41,257 nucleotides of DNA from the NCBI GenBank assembly GCA_029219885.1, contig JAQXUH010000089.1:1-41257 (forward strand), written 5' to 3'. Below the pieces are notes generated by a model. The model did not search any database, had not been told where the DNA came from, and was given only the letters and a program-made list of their open reading frames with translations. The stretch comes from Eubacteriales bacterium. GTDB lineage: Bacteria; Bacillota; Clostridia; Oscillospirales; Acutalibacteraceae. The position numbers and the translations under genes are program-made. Below are positions 33,703 through 41,257 of the stretch, in pieces; position 1 is the stretch's first letter; each line of letters begins with the position of its first letter.

Positions 33703-35784
33703 ATGAAAAATTTTCTTTATTACACAAAAAAAGCAAAATATTTTGAGCAGTCATTACCTGTTGGTAACGGCCGTATCGGCGGTCTCGTATTCGGCAATCT
33801 GAAAAAGGAGAGAATTGCATTAAACGAGGACAGCTTATGGTCAGGATATCCAAGAGATTTTAACAATAAAGACGCTCACAAATATCTTGACAACGCAAGA
33901 AAAGCGGTTTTTGACAAGGATTACAAAAAAGCCAAGGACATTTTAAATAAAGATATGCACGGCCATTGGGTTGAGTCATATCTTCCTTTCGGCGATTTGA
34001 TAATTGAGTATAAGGGCATTTCAAAAAAAGGCTACAAGAGAACGCTTGACCTTGAAACAGGTATTGCCTGCACAGAGGCGGAGGGATTTAAGGAAACTGT
34101 TTTTGTATCTTTCCCTGCACAGCTTATGGTAGTTAATATCAAAAGCGACAAGCCTATCAGTTTTAAAGTCAGCTTTGACAGTCAGCTTGAGCATAAGTGC
34201 GAAACTGTTGAGGACAGCCTTGTGATGATGGGACAGGCACCTGAGGTTTGTATGCCTCCATATTACAATAAGGGCGAAAGCATTGTTCAGGGAAACAAGG
34301 GAATGAAATTCTGTGCTGTTCTTAAGGTTTTGGGAACGGCAGGATTTGATAACGGTGCAGTTTATGCCATTAATCAAAAAGAGGTAACTCTTCTTATTTC
34401 TCTTGCAACATCCTTTGTTGATTACAAAACTATGCCCACCGGCGACGCTTACGGCAAAGCATTGTCTTTCCTTGAAAATACTAAAAGCTACAACGCTCTT
34501 TGCAAGGAGCACGTTGCAGATTTCTCATCACTTTTCAATCGTGTGGAATTTGAGCTTGATGGCGGTTATGACGATTTGCCGACGGACAAGAGAATTAAAC
34601 GTATGAATAAAAAGAGTGACGACTATTCTCTCGTTTCTCTTCTTTTCCAGTACGGCAGATATCTTACTATTTCTGCCTCACGAGAGGGCACGTCGGCTAT
34701 GAATCTACAAGGTATCTGGAATACTAAAATGCGTGCTCCGTGGTCATCTAACTATACTATCAATATCAATACGCAGATGAACTATTGGTGTACCGATATT
34801 GCAAATCTGTCCGACTGCTTTTCTCCTCTTACGGACTTTGTTAAAAAGCTTGCAGACAACGGAAAGGTTACGGCTAAAGACCATTATAACTGTAAAGGCT
34901 TTTGCTCACACCACAACAGTGATATTTGGGGTGCATCATATCCGGCAGGATATCCTGACGGCGACGGCGACTCTCAGCAGTACGCTCCTTGGTGTACCAG
35001 CGGTCCGTGGCTTTTAAATCAGCTTTATGAGCATTATCTCTATATCGGCGACGAGGATTATAAGAAAGAAATTCTGCCTATGTTTGAGGAATGTCTGGCG
35101 TTTTATAATGACTTTTTGATTGAAAAGGACGGCGAGCTTGTAACCTGTCCGTCAATCAGCCCGGAAAATAATTTCCGAGACAACGGCTCGTCAATTGCTT
35201 TAACCTATATGCCGTCTATGGATAGAGAAATTCTTTTTGACTTCTTTGAAAACTGCCGAGAGCTTGGCCTTGACGCACCTGTAATCGGTCAGGTTAAACC
35301 TGCCTCTGACGGAAGAATACCTGAATGGGCAGAGGAGTTTGAGGAAACTGAGGTTGAGCACAGACACGTCAGCCACCTTTATTGCATCTATCCGTCAAGA
35401 TTTATTCAAAGTGATGAGCTTAACAAGGCTGCTGAAAAATCACTGAACAAGCGTGGCTTCGGCGGAACAGGCTGGTCACTTGGCTGGAAGGTTTGCCTTT
35501 GGGCAAGGCTTGGAAACGGCGAAAACGCTTACCGCCTTATAAAGCAGCAGCTTACATATATCAATCCTGCTGTTAAGCTTCATAAAGGCGGCGGCTCCTA
35601 TCCTAATCTTTTTGACGCTCATCCGCCGTTCCAGATTGACGGCAACTTCGGTGTAACTGCCGGTATTGCCGAGATGCTTAAAAATGAGGCTCTTCCAAAG
35701 GAATGGAGCGGTAAAATAAAAGGCATCAAAACCTATGGCAACAAAGAAATTTCTTATTCCTTTAAAAACGGAAAAAGAGTATAA
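33703..35784 (+). CDS. Glycoside hydrolase family 95 (alpha-L-fucosidase-like)
   Basis: 693-aa enzyme; GH95 members cleave terminal alpha-1,2-fucose (some alpha-L-galactose) by inversion. Family segments in order: SLPVGNGRIGGLVFGNL, IALNEDSLWSGYPRDFNN, NLQGIWNTKMRAPWSSNY, ININTQMNYWCTDIANLS (Asn-x-Asn), CPSISPENNF (acid Glu), EVEHRHVSHLYCIYP, GGTGWSLGWKVCLWARLGNG, and QIDGNFGVTAGIAEML (Asp). No signal peptide, so it acts in the cytosol on imported oligosaccharides. The C-terminal sandwich looks short (about 35 aa after the last motif). Start fixed by family alignment; no SD. Confidence 0.9.
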   Translation: MKNFLYYTKKAKYFEQSLPVGNGRIGGLVFGNLKKERIALNEDSLWSGYPRDFNNKDAHKYLDNARKAVFDKDYKKAKDILNKDMHGHWVESYLPFGDLIIEYKGISKKGYKRTLDLETGIACTEAEGFKETVFVSFPAQLMVVNIKSDKPISFKVSFDSQLEHKCETVEDSLVMMGQAPEVCMPPYYNKGESIVQGNKGMKFCAVLKVLGTAGFDNGAVYAINQKEVTLLISLATSFVDYKTMPTGDAYGKALSFLENTKSYNALCKEHVADFSSLFNRVEFELDGGYDDLPTDKRIKRMNKKSDDYSLVSLLFQYGRYLTISASREGTSAMNLQGIWNTKMRAPWSSNYTININTQMNYWCTDIANLSDCFSPLTDFVKKLADNGKVTAKDHYNCKGFCSHHNSDIWGASYPAGYPDGDGDSQQYAPWCTSGPWLLNQLYEHYLYIGDEDYKKEILPMFEECLAFYNDFLIEKDGELVTCPSISPENNFRDNGSSIALTYMPSMDREILFDFFENCRELGLDAPVIGQVKPASDGRIPEWAEEFEETEVEHRHVSHLYCIYPSRFIQSDELNKAAEKSLNKRGFGGTGWSLGWKVCLWARLGNGENAYRLIKQQLTYINPAVKLHKGGGSYPNLFDAHPPFQIDGNFGVTAGIAEMLKNEALPKEWSGKIKGIKTYGNKEISYSFKNGKRV

Positions 35785-35790
35785 ATAACA

Positions 35791-35839
35791 AAAACTGCTG
35801 TTTCACAGTCCGAAATTCGGATAGAAACAGCAGTTTTCT
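35791..35839. terminator. Bidirectional terminator
   Basis: 14-bp stem AAAACTGCTGTTTC/GAAACAGCAGTTTT (35791-35804 with 35824-35837); the loop holds a small inner hairpin TCCGAA/TTCGGA. Between the converging fucosidase and Xre genes. Confidence 0.85.
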
Positions 35840-35850
35840 TAGTTTGAAGA

Positions 35851-36231
35851 TTAGAACAATGTGTCAACAACATTTCTTCTCTGTTCAGCTGACATAATTC
35901 TCAGCTTAAGAACAACTGATTTCTCAAGAGGAGAGAGGTCATTGAATTTGTCGTCAAAAAGATTTTCTCCCTTAGTGACCTCTTGTTCATATTCAGCACG
36001 CTCAGTCATAAGAGTGTTGTAATCTTCTTCGTTGATGAGCTGGTCAACAGACACGTTGTAAAGCTTAGCAAGCTTTGAAAGAGTAGCAAGCTTAGGTGTG
36101 GTCTTGTTAATCTCGTAATAAGCGTATGCACTTCTTTGTACGCCTAAAGCGTCTGCCACCTGCTGCTGAGTAAGCTTTGCTGCTTTTCTATAAAACTTAA
36201 GTCTGTCTGACAATGTAGCCTTACTTCCCAT
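35851..36231 (-). CDS. Xre-family transcriptional regulator
   Basis: 126-aa cytosolic DNA-binding protein. The N-terminal Cro/C1 helix-turn-helix is clear: LSDRLKFYRKAAKLTQQQVADALGVQRSAYAYYEINKTTPKL-like sequence at about 7-48, recognition helix around RSAYAYYE. A C-terminal part (about 72-126) is acidic then helical (LSPLEKSVVLKLRIMSAEQR), possibly for dimerisation. SD AAAGGATG. An inverted repeat in its leader (36251-36266) may be an operator. It is divergent from the secreted glucosaminidase gene, which it may control. Confidence 0.9.
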   Translation of the reverse strand: MGSKATLSDRLKFYRKAAKLTQQQVADALGVQRSAYAYYEINKTTPKLATLSKLAKLYNVSVDQLINEEDYNTLMTERAEYEQEVTKGENLFDDKFNDLSPLEKSVVLKLRIMSAEQRRNVVDTLF

Positions 36232-36250
36232 ATTCTATCATCCTTTCTGT

Positions 36251-36266
36251 AATGTTAAAAAACATT
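36251..36266. promoter_or_regulatory. Candidate operator for the Xre regulator
   Basis: Perfect inverted repeat AATGTT-AAAA-AACATT between the start point and SD of the xre gene. The half-site AATGTT recurs twice over the -10 of the divergent promoter (36387-36392, 36395-36400). Confidence 0.4.
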
Positions 36267-36283
36267 CACCAAACTTTATGTAT

Positions 36284-36312
36284 ATAATAAACCAATTTCG
36301 ACACAATGTCAA
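36284..36312 (-). promoter_or_regulatory. Promoter of the xre gene
   Basis: Minus strand TTGACA (36307-36312), 17-bp spacer, TATTAT (36284-36289). Confidence 0.8.
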
Positions 36313-36368
36313 TATAAATCACAGAAAAATTATAAGTTTTTTTCGCATTTTCCAAATTTTTATACTTA

Positions 36369-36397
36369 TTGACATAAATATTACAAAATGTTACAAT
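36369..36397 (+). promoter_or_regulatory. Promoter of the glucosaminidase gene
   Basis: TTGACA (36369-36374), 17-bp spacer, TACAAT (36392-36397); start near 36404. Confidence 0.8.
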
Positions 36398-36427
36398 GTT
36401 GTCATATCCTATAAAGGTTGTGTTGAT

Positions 36428-38533
36428 TTGAAAAAGATATTATCCTTATTGCTTTCGGCAATAATTGCGGTTACGGGTATATTTGCAGTTCCTCAGCTTG
36501 CATTTGCATCAAGCTATGAGGATGAGCTCAGGGCAAAAGGCTTTCCCGACAGCTACATTACTAAGCTTACCGAGCTACATAAAAAGTATCCTAATTGGAT
36601 ATTTCAGCCGCTTATTACTAATTTGGACTGGCAGACGGCAGTAAACGGTGAGAGGTCATCTCATTCAAAACAGCTTATCGAGAAGTGCTCACTTTATGAC
36701 AGCACAATGTATTGCGACTGTTCAGGCTGTAAGAAAAACGGCAGCTATGTAATCAGGGAGGGAAGTAACTGGATTTCCGCCTCGGAGAAGGCAGTTAAGT
36801 ATTATATGGACCCGAGAAACTGGCTTGACGAAAAGCATATTTTTCAGTTTGAGTCTACTCTTTATGACGGAATGCAGACTAAAGAGGGCGTTGAGGCTAT
36901 TCTCAGCGGTACGTGGATGCACGATTCTCTTATAACATACAGAACCACAAGTGGCTCAGTTAAGCTTTATGACAGCACCACAAAGTATTCCGATGTTATT
37001 ATGAAAGCCGCTAATGACAGCGGTATGAACGCTTACTATCTTGCATCAAAGATTAAGCAGGAAAACGGCGGTGCTCAGGCGTCAGCGTCGGCAGTAAACG
37101 GACAGGTTAGTCCTTTCCAAGGAATATATAATTACTACAATATCGGTGCTTATACAGGTGCATCCGACGGACTTGCGTGGGCAGCAGGCTTTTTAAAGAC
37201 TAATAAAAAAACTACTCTTTATTCCGAATATGACAGCACCACAGGTCAGGCAGGCGGCACTAAAACTGCACTTTCCTCAAGTCAGTATATGACTTGGAGA
37301 GCCAACAAGGGCAACTACTATTATGTAAGGCTCTATACCGAATCAAACGGAAAATATATAGAGGGTGCCAGCGGATATGTTCTTAAAGCTGATTGCAGAA
37401 CAACCTATTTAGGAGATACCACATCAGGTCTCGGCAGACCTTGGTCAAATCCGTACAAGGCTATCTACTATGGTGCAAAATATATTGCAAGGAGCTTTAC
37501 AACTCAAACAAGCGGATATTTGCAGAAGTTTAATGTTAATCCGGCGTCATCAACCTTGTATACAAACGAGTATATGAAAAATGTTGCGGCGGCATCAAGC
37601 GAGGCGTTGACAACATATAACGGCTACTCAAAGGCAGGTATTCTTGGTGTTACAAAAACATTTGTAATTCCTGTGTTCAACAATATGCCAAGCGATTATA
37701 CTGTTTCGGGCTTAAGTGCTTACTGCTCTATTGACGGCTATGCGTCGCTGTCATGGAATGGTATTTACGGAGCATCATATCAGGTGCAGGTGCTTTCAAA
37801 CGGCAGTTGGGTAGACTGTGCTTATACTTCAACGCCGTCGGCAGTAGTATATGGTATTGTTCCGGGACAGACTTACAGCTTCAGAGTTCGTGCTGTGGCA
37901 CAGGAAAACGGCAAAACAGTATACGGCAATTACAGTAATACCGTATCAGCCTCCTGCTCGGTGGGTAAGGTGACGGGGGTTAAAGCAACCTCGGGAAATA
38001 ATTATGTTACTCTAACTTGGCAGCCAATTCCGGGAGCCTCCGGCTATTCAATATATTTGTACAATCCTACTACTAAAAAGTATAAGTACAAAAAGAATGT
38101 GAACGGCTCAAATACAATTACGTTTAAGTATACAGGTCTTAAATTTAATAATAGCTATAAATTTAAGGTTAGAGCATATAAGACTTTAAACGGAGTAAAA
38201 TATAACGGCATATGCAGTGACGGCGTGTCAATTAAAACGAAAAATAACGTCGTTAATCTGAAAAGTGCCAAGTCCTCAAAAACTAAAAAAATCACAGTAA
38301 AATGGGATAAGCTCAGCGGAGTTACAGGCTATCAGGTAATGTGGTCAACCTCAAGTAACTTTAAAAAGAATTACCTTTCAGTTAAGGTAAAAGGCTCATC
38401 TAAAACTTCAACAACTCTTACTACTTCACAAAGCAAAAAGACTTACTACGTGAGAGTGAGAGCCTACAAGACGTCGAAAGGGAAGACAACCTATTACGCT
38501 TGGAGCAAAACCATAAAGCTTAAAGTTAAATAA
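36428..38533 (+). CDS. Secreted endo-beta-N-acetylglucosaminidase-like protein with FN3 repeats
   Basis: 701 aa if read from TTG 36428, which is chosen because it begins a proper signal peptide (M-KKILSLLLSAIIAVTGIF, cleavage after AFA) behind AAAGG; an open frame back to 36278 contains no better start and overlaps the promoter. The catalytic part (about 30-430) shows YPNWIFQPLITNLDWQTAV, DPRNWLDEKHIFQFE, and AYYLASKIKQENGG...SPFQGIYNYYNIGA, as in GH73/LytG-type peptidoglycan glucosaminidases of Clostridia. The C-terminal third holds three FN3-like repeats (WQPIPGASGYSIYLY, VKWDKLSGVTGYQVMW), each ending in a FRVRA/VRVRAY strand. No LPXTG or dockerin. Likely a cell-wall remodelling enzyme. 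Confidence 0.83.
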   Translation: MKKILSLLLSAIIAVTGIFAVPQLAFASSYEDELRAKGFPDSYITKLTELHKKYPNWIFQPLITNLDWQTAVNGERSSHSKQLIEKCSLYDSTMYCDCSGCKKNGSYVIREGSNWISASEKAVKYYMDPRNWLDEKHIFQFESTLYDGMQTKEGVEAILSGTWMHDSLITYRTTSGSVKLYDSTTKYSDVIMKAANDSGMNAYYLASKIKQENGGAQASASAVNGQVSPFQGIYNYYNIGAYTGASDGLAWAAGFLKTNKKTTLYSEYDSTTGQAGGTKTALSSSQYMTWRANKGNYYYVRLYTESNGKYIEGASGYVLKADCRTTYLGDTTSGLGRPWSNPYKAIYYGAKYIARSFTTQTSGYLQKFNVNPASSTLYTNEYMKNVAAASSEALTTYNGYSKAGILGVTKTFVIPVFNNMPSDYTVSGLSAYCSIDGYASLSWNGIYGASYQVQVLSNGSWVDCAYTSTPSAVVYGIVPGQTYSFRVRAVAQENGKTVYGNYSNTVSASCSVGKVTGVKATSGNNYVTLTWQPIPGASGYSIYLYNPTTKKYKYKKNVNGSNTITFKYTGLKFNNSYKFKVRAYKTLNGVKYNGICSDGVSIKTKNNVVNLKSAKSSKTKKITVKWDKLSGVTGYQVMWSTSSNFKKNYLSVKVKGSSKTSTTLTTSQSKKTYYVRVRAYKTSKGKTTYYAWSKTIKLKVK

Positions 38534-38537
38534 TAAC

Positions 38538-38566
38538 AAAACCGTCGGAAGTGTCCGACGGTTTTT
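38538..38566. terminator. Bidirectional terminator between two surface protein genes
   Basis: 12-bp stem AAAACCGTCGGA/TCCGACGGTTTT with AGTG loop (38538-38549 with 38554-38565), one further T then G on the plus strand. Confidence 0.85.
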
Positions 38567-38578
38567 GCTTTAGGTAAA

Positions 38579-41257
38579 TTACTTTACTTTGACTTTAATT
38601 GTTTTAGTGTATGATGAGTAAACCTTTTTGCCGTTTACTGTTTGGTATGCTCTTACACGAACATAATAAGTCTTTTTAGATTTGAGATTCTTAATTTTAG
38701 AAGATGTTGTTGTGCCTTTTTTGATTGTTACAGTTTTCTTGTTCTTCTTAAATTTAGAATCTGTTGCATACTGAATTTCGTAGCCTGTGGCGTTTGTAAC
38801 CTTTTTCCAGGAAACAGTCATTGCCTTTTTACTGCTTTTAACCTTTGGTGATTTCGGAGTTGAAACCTTGGTTACTGCCGATATTTCTGTGTAACTGCCG
38901 TAATCGTTGTACATTACGCCGTTAAGTGTGTAGTTGCTGACAGCACGGATTTTGTACTTGTATTTTGTGTTTTCGGCAAACTTAGATTTCTTATTATTCT
39001 TAACGGCAAAGGTTGCTTTAAATTGATTGTCAGAAGTAATTGCCATCAATCTCCACTTTTTGCTTGCTGAATCATAGGTGTAAATCTCATAGCAAATGCC
39101 GTTTACCTGATTATTCCAACTGAGTGTAACAGATGATGTTGTTGTCTTAACCTTAACACCTGTTACCTTTTGAGGAGCCGGAGGCACAAATGTATTAACA
39201 GAGGAATTACTGCCTGAGGTATTACTGCCGTTTGAGCCGCCTGACGGTAACTGAGATGATGAACCGCCTGTACTCGAACTTCCGTTTTGATTGCCACCGG
39301 AAGAAGTACCGCCGGAAGAATTACCTCCACTTGTGCCGTTTCCTACAATCTCAAAGCTCAGTACCGATGTACCGCAGTAATTGCCTATAAACTGAAATGT
39401 GATATATCCTGTACCGGGATTGATGTTGTTGCTATATCCTGCAATATAGTAATCAATACCCTCAATAAGCTGCTTTCCGTTATAGCTCAGGTTGAATCCT
39501 GTCGGCCTTATTTCGTTTCCTGTATATGAAAATCTTGAGCCTGTTGAACCGCCGAAAGCGTTTGAAATATTCCTCTGATTGGCGATAATATAATGACGCC
39601 TGATTGAAGTGCCGTCCTTGAAATACTCACTTGTCGGAAGAGCGGTATAGATAATATATCCGTCATTACCGTAATTAACTGCATTGGGATTTTCAAGAGA
39701 TACAGTATAATCTTTTCCATTATAGAATGTGATATAGAATGTGATATCGCCTACCGCAAGAGAACCGCAGCCTGCAAGAATATCTTCGCCGTAAGTGATA
39801 TTATTCAGTTCTTCGATACCAATTTGGCTTAAGTCACCTTTAACAATTTCAAATGGTATTTTGAGTATGCCTACATAGTTATCATCTGCGATATTAAAGT
39901 TTATTTCAATAAAGTATTTTCCCGGAGTAACAGGAGCATCTATAGTGTTTCCGTTTGCATCCTTAAAGGTCATTGAATAATGCACGCCCTCTGTGAGAAG
40001 CATTGACGAAACGTCATAAATCTCGACTGTAAAGGTTACTGACGAACCTCTGAATTCAACCTGTGCATTTCTTGAATTGATATCGGAATTTTTCAATTCC
40101 TCATCGTTCCACAAAAGACTTGAATATCCGTCCCACTTACTCATATCAAGAGGTGCAATATCGAAATCAAGCCTGTAAAGCTCCTGTGTGCCGTCAATTG
40201 ATTTGGCAACGAACGAACAGCTTTGTGCGTCCTTTAAAATCTGGTCGTCACAGGTGTATTCAACACCATTTACAAAGTCCTGAATATTTATGTTGTAATA
40301 ATACTCGTTTCCATTATATGCAACATCATTTTCGCAGGGAACAAGCTCAAGGGTGTCAGGGTCGATTTTGTAATACTTATCTTCAGGACTTACAAGGAAG
40401 TAGTTTTCTACCTCAAGATATCTGTTAGGGTCGTTTCTTCTTGTGAGAATCGACCAAGCTTTAGAGCAGTCAATAGTCTTTGATTTGAACTTATAATCGT
40501 TTGTATCAAGGGCTCTCTTTATTGCATCTGTTTTATCTTTTTCGTATTTATTTTCTTCTTCTTTATAGTCATAAAGCTGTTGGTGGCTTTCGGCGTCAAA
40601 TGCTCTGTTAGCTGTTCCCCTGAGAAAATAACTGTAATCTATAATGGATATTTGCTGACCGTCACCGATATTAAGCTGTATTCCGATAGGGGAGGTAGCG
40701 GCAAAGGTTGCGTCAAAGTAATACCACTTTGCGTTTTCTGCGTTGTATTCCTTTTCGTCGCTGTCGCAAAGCTTGATTACATTCCACGCGTGAGGGTCGT
40801 AAATTCCGTTGGTGTAATTACCCTCAACGATTTGACAGTCAATGCCGTTTAATTGACAGAGGTAGTAGGCAACAAGAGCATAGCCGTCACAAACTGCAAG
40901 TCCCTGATTGTATTTTGCTATTTTGCAAAGTCCCATAGAGTCTTTTGCTAAAGTCCAATCATATTTGTTTACATCTACATTTCCGTCAGCGTCTGTTGTG
41001 TTGCCGAAAAGTGCACCGTAGGCAGAGTGGGAATTTTTATACTGACCTGTTTCAGGACCGAATTCACCGTTTGTATTTTCCTTTACATTAGTATCATAAA
41101 AAGTGTTGTCTGCAAGAAAGCTGTATATGGTTTTTACTATATAATAATTTCTCTCGTTTTCGGTTAAATCAGGATTTTGAATTACGCTGTTATTGTCAAT
41201 AAATTCAGTCTGCCACTTGGCAAGGAATTCGTCGACCTTGTTTTCCATAGCAGCGGT
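38579..41257 (-). CDS. Transglutaminase-like surface protein with FN3 repeats (partial, start beyond window)
   Basis: At least 892 codons; the frame is open to the right edge and no signal peptide is yet seen, so the true start lies beyond 41257. Counting from Met at 41248: a transglutaminase/cysteine-protease-like fold with Cys120 (LAVCDGYALVAYYL), His153 (DPHAWNVIKL) and Asp179 (WYYFDATFA). Then beta-rich regions, including an Ig-like repeat FSYTGNEIRPTGFNLSYNGK, a Gly/Ser-rich linker (about 39195-39340) and two FN3 domains. Its C-terminus (KKTYYVRVRAY...TIKVKVK) closely matches that of the converging glucosaminidase. Probably secreted and wall-associated; no LPXTG. Catalytic role inferred only. 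Confidence 0.82.
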   Translation of the reverse strand, partial: TAAMENKVDEFLAKWQTEFIDNNSVIQNPDLTENERNYYIVKTIYSFLADNTFYDTNVKENTNGEFGPETGQYKNSHSAYGALFGNTTDADGNVDVNKYDWTLAKDSMGLCKIAKYNQGLAVCDGYALVAYYLCQLNGIDCQIVEGNYTNGIYDPHAWNVIKLCDSDEKEYNAENAKWYYFDATFAATSPIGIQLNIGDGQQISIIDYSYFLRGTANRAFDAESHQQLYDYKEEENKYEKDKTDAIKRALDTNDYKFKSKTIDCSKAWSILTRRNDPNRYLEVENYFLVSPEDKYYKIDPDTLELVPCENDVAYNGNEYYYNINIQDFVNGVEYTCDDQILKDAQSCSFVAKSIDGTQELYRLDFDIAPLDMSKWDGYSSLLWNDEELKNSDINSRNAQVEFRGSSVTFTVEIYDVSSMLLTEGVHYSMTFKDANGNTIDAPVTPGKYFIEINFNIADDNYVGILKIPFEIVKGDLSQIGIEELNNITYGEDILAGCGSLAVGDITFYITFYNGKDYTVSLENPNAVNYGNDGYIIYTALPTSEYFKDGTSIRRHYIIANQRNISNAFGGSTGSRFSYTGNEIRPTGFNLSYNGKQLIEGIDYYIAGYSNNINPGTGYITFQFIGNYCGTSVLSFEIVGNGTSGGNSSGGTSSGGNQNGSSSTGGSSSQLPSGGSNGSNTSGSNSSVNTFVPPAPQKVTGVKVKTTTSSVTLSWNNQVNGICYEIYTYDSASKKWRLMAITSDNQFKATFAVKNNKKSKFAENTKYKYKIRAVSNYTLNGVMYNDYGSYTEISAVTKVSTPKSPKVKSSKKAMTVSWKKVTNATGYEIQYATDSKFKKNKKTVTIKKGTTTSSKIKNLKSKKTYYVRVRAYQTVNGKKVYSSYTKTIKVKVK

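Noticed and set aside
36278-36427. N-terminal extension of the glucosaminidase from ATG 36278
   Set aside because: It would place 50 residues before the signal peptide and translate the TTGACA/TACAAT promoter; no SD.

Overview
The window reads as chromosomal DNA of a low-GC, Gram-positive, anaerobic gut-type bacterium, most likely a Ruminococcaceae/Oscillospirales relative. This rests on the gene set and sequence style, not a search: strong AGGAGG ribosome sites, TTGACA/TATAAT promoters with 17-bp spacers, a short ProRS with C-terminal Cys cluster, a NupABC/Bmp-type nucleoside importer, an AGCS amino-acid symporter, a GH95 fucosidase and FN3-bearing surface proteins. No rRNA, tRNA, CRISPR array, prophage or intact insertion sequence was seen.

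Layout. 1-610 (minus): rplM-rpsI ribosomal operon, rpsI cut by the window edge. 722-6118 (plus): a small TTG-started protein, then a tightly overlapping methionine/folate unit (metF, a separate MetH reactivation-domain protein, metH lacking that domain, an IscR-like Rrf2 regulator) and an iron-dependent alcohol dehydrogenase. 6202-11320 (plus): asparagine synthetase, nitroreductase, membrane-anchored GDPD phosphodiesterase, and a MATE exporter behind a leader containing a perfect terminator hairpin. 11390-13898 (minus): proS and galE. 14158-20494 (plus): F1Fo ATP synthase operon in the order a, c, b, delta-alpha FUSION, gamma, beta, epsilon. 20495-21103: hairpin with an insertion-sequence-like end, a decayed stretch and a 49-residue membrane protein. 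21104-23210 (minus): TtcA-family tRNA thiolase and a stand-alone AICAR transformylase. 23312-24863 (plus): two tandem RimK-like ATP-grasp ligases of unknown substrate, meeting tail to tail a DUF523/TudS-like protein and a small membrane protein (minus). 25752-31378 (plus): xanthine phosphoribosyltransferase and a complete nucleoside ABC importer, a purine salvage module. 31522-41257: AGCS symporter, cytidylate-kinase-like protein (minus), GH95 alpha-fucosidase, Xre regulator (minus), secreted glucosaminidase with FN3 repeats, and a convergent transglutaminase-like surface protein (minus, partial).

How the genes connect. MetF makes 5-methyl-THF, MetH uses it to methylate homocysteine, and the separate activation protein would reductively remethylate cobalamin in MetH. 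Xpt and the Bmp/Nup transporter cooperate in purine uptake and salvage, while the PurH-like transformylase serves de novo synthesis. The c-subunit lacks the Na+-ligand signature, so the ATP synthase is predicted to be proton-coupled.

Most notable: the ATP synthase delta-alpha fusion, which poses a 1:3 stoichiometry problem; the orphan ATP-grasp pair; the apparently leaderless fucosidase gene sharing one palindromic -35 box with its divergent neighbour; and the attenuator-like leader of the MATE gene.
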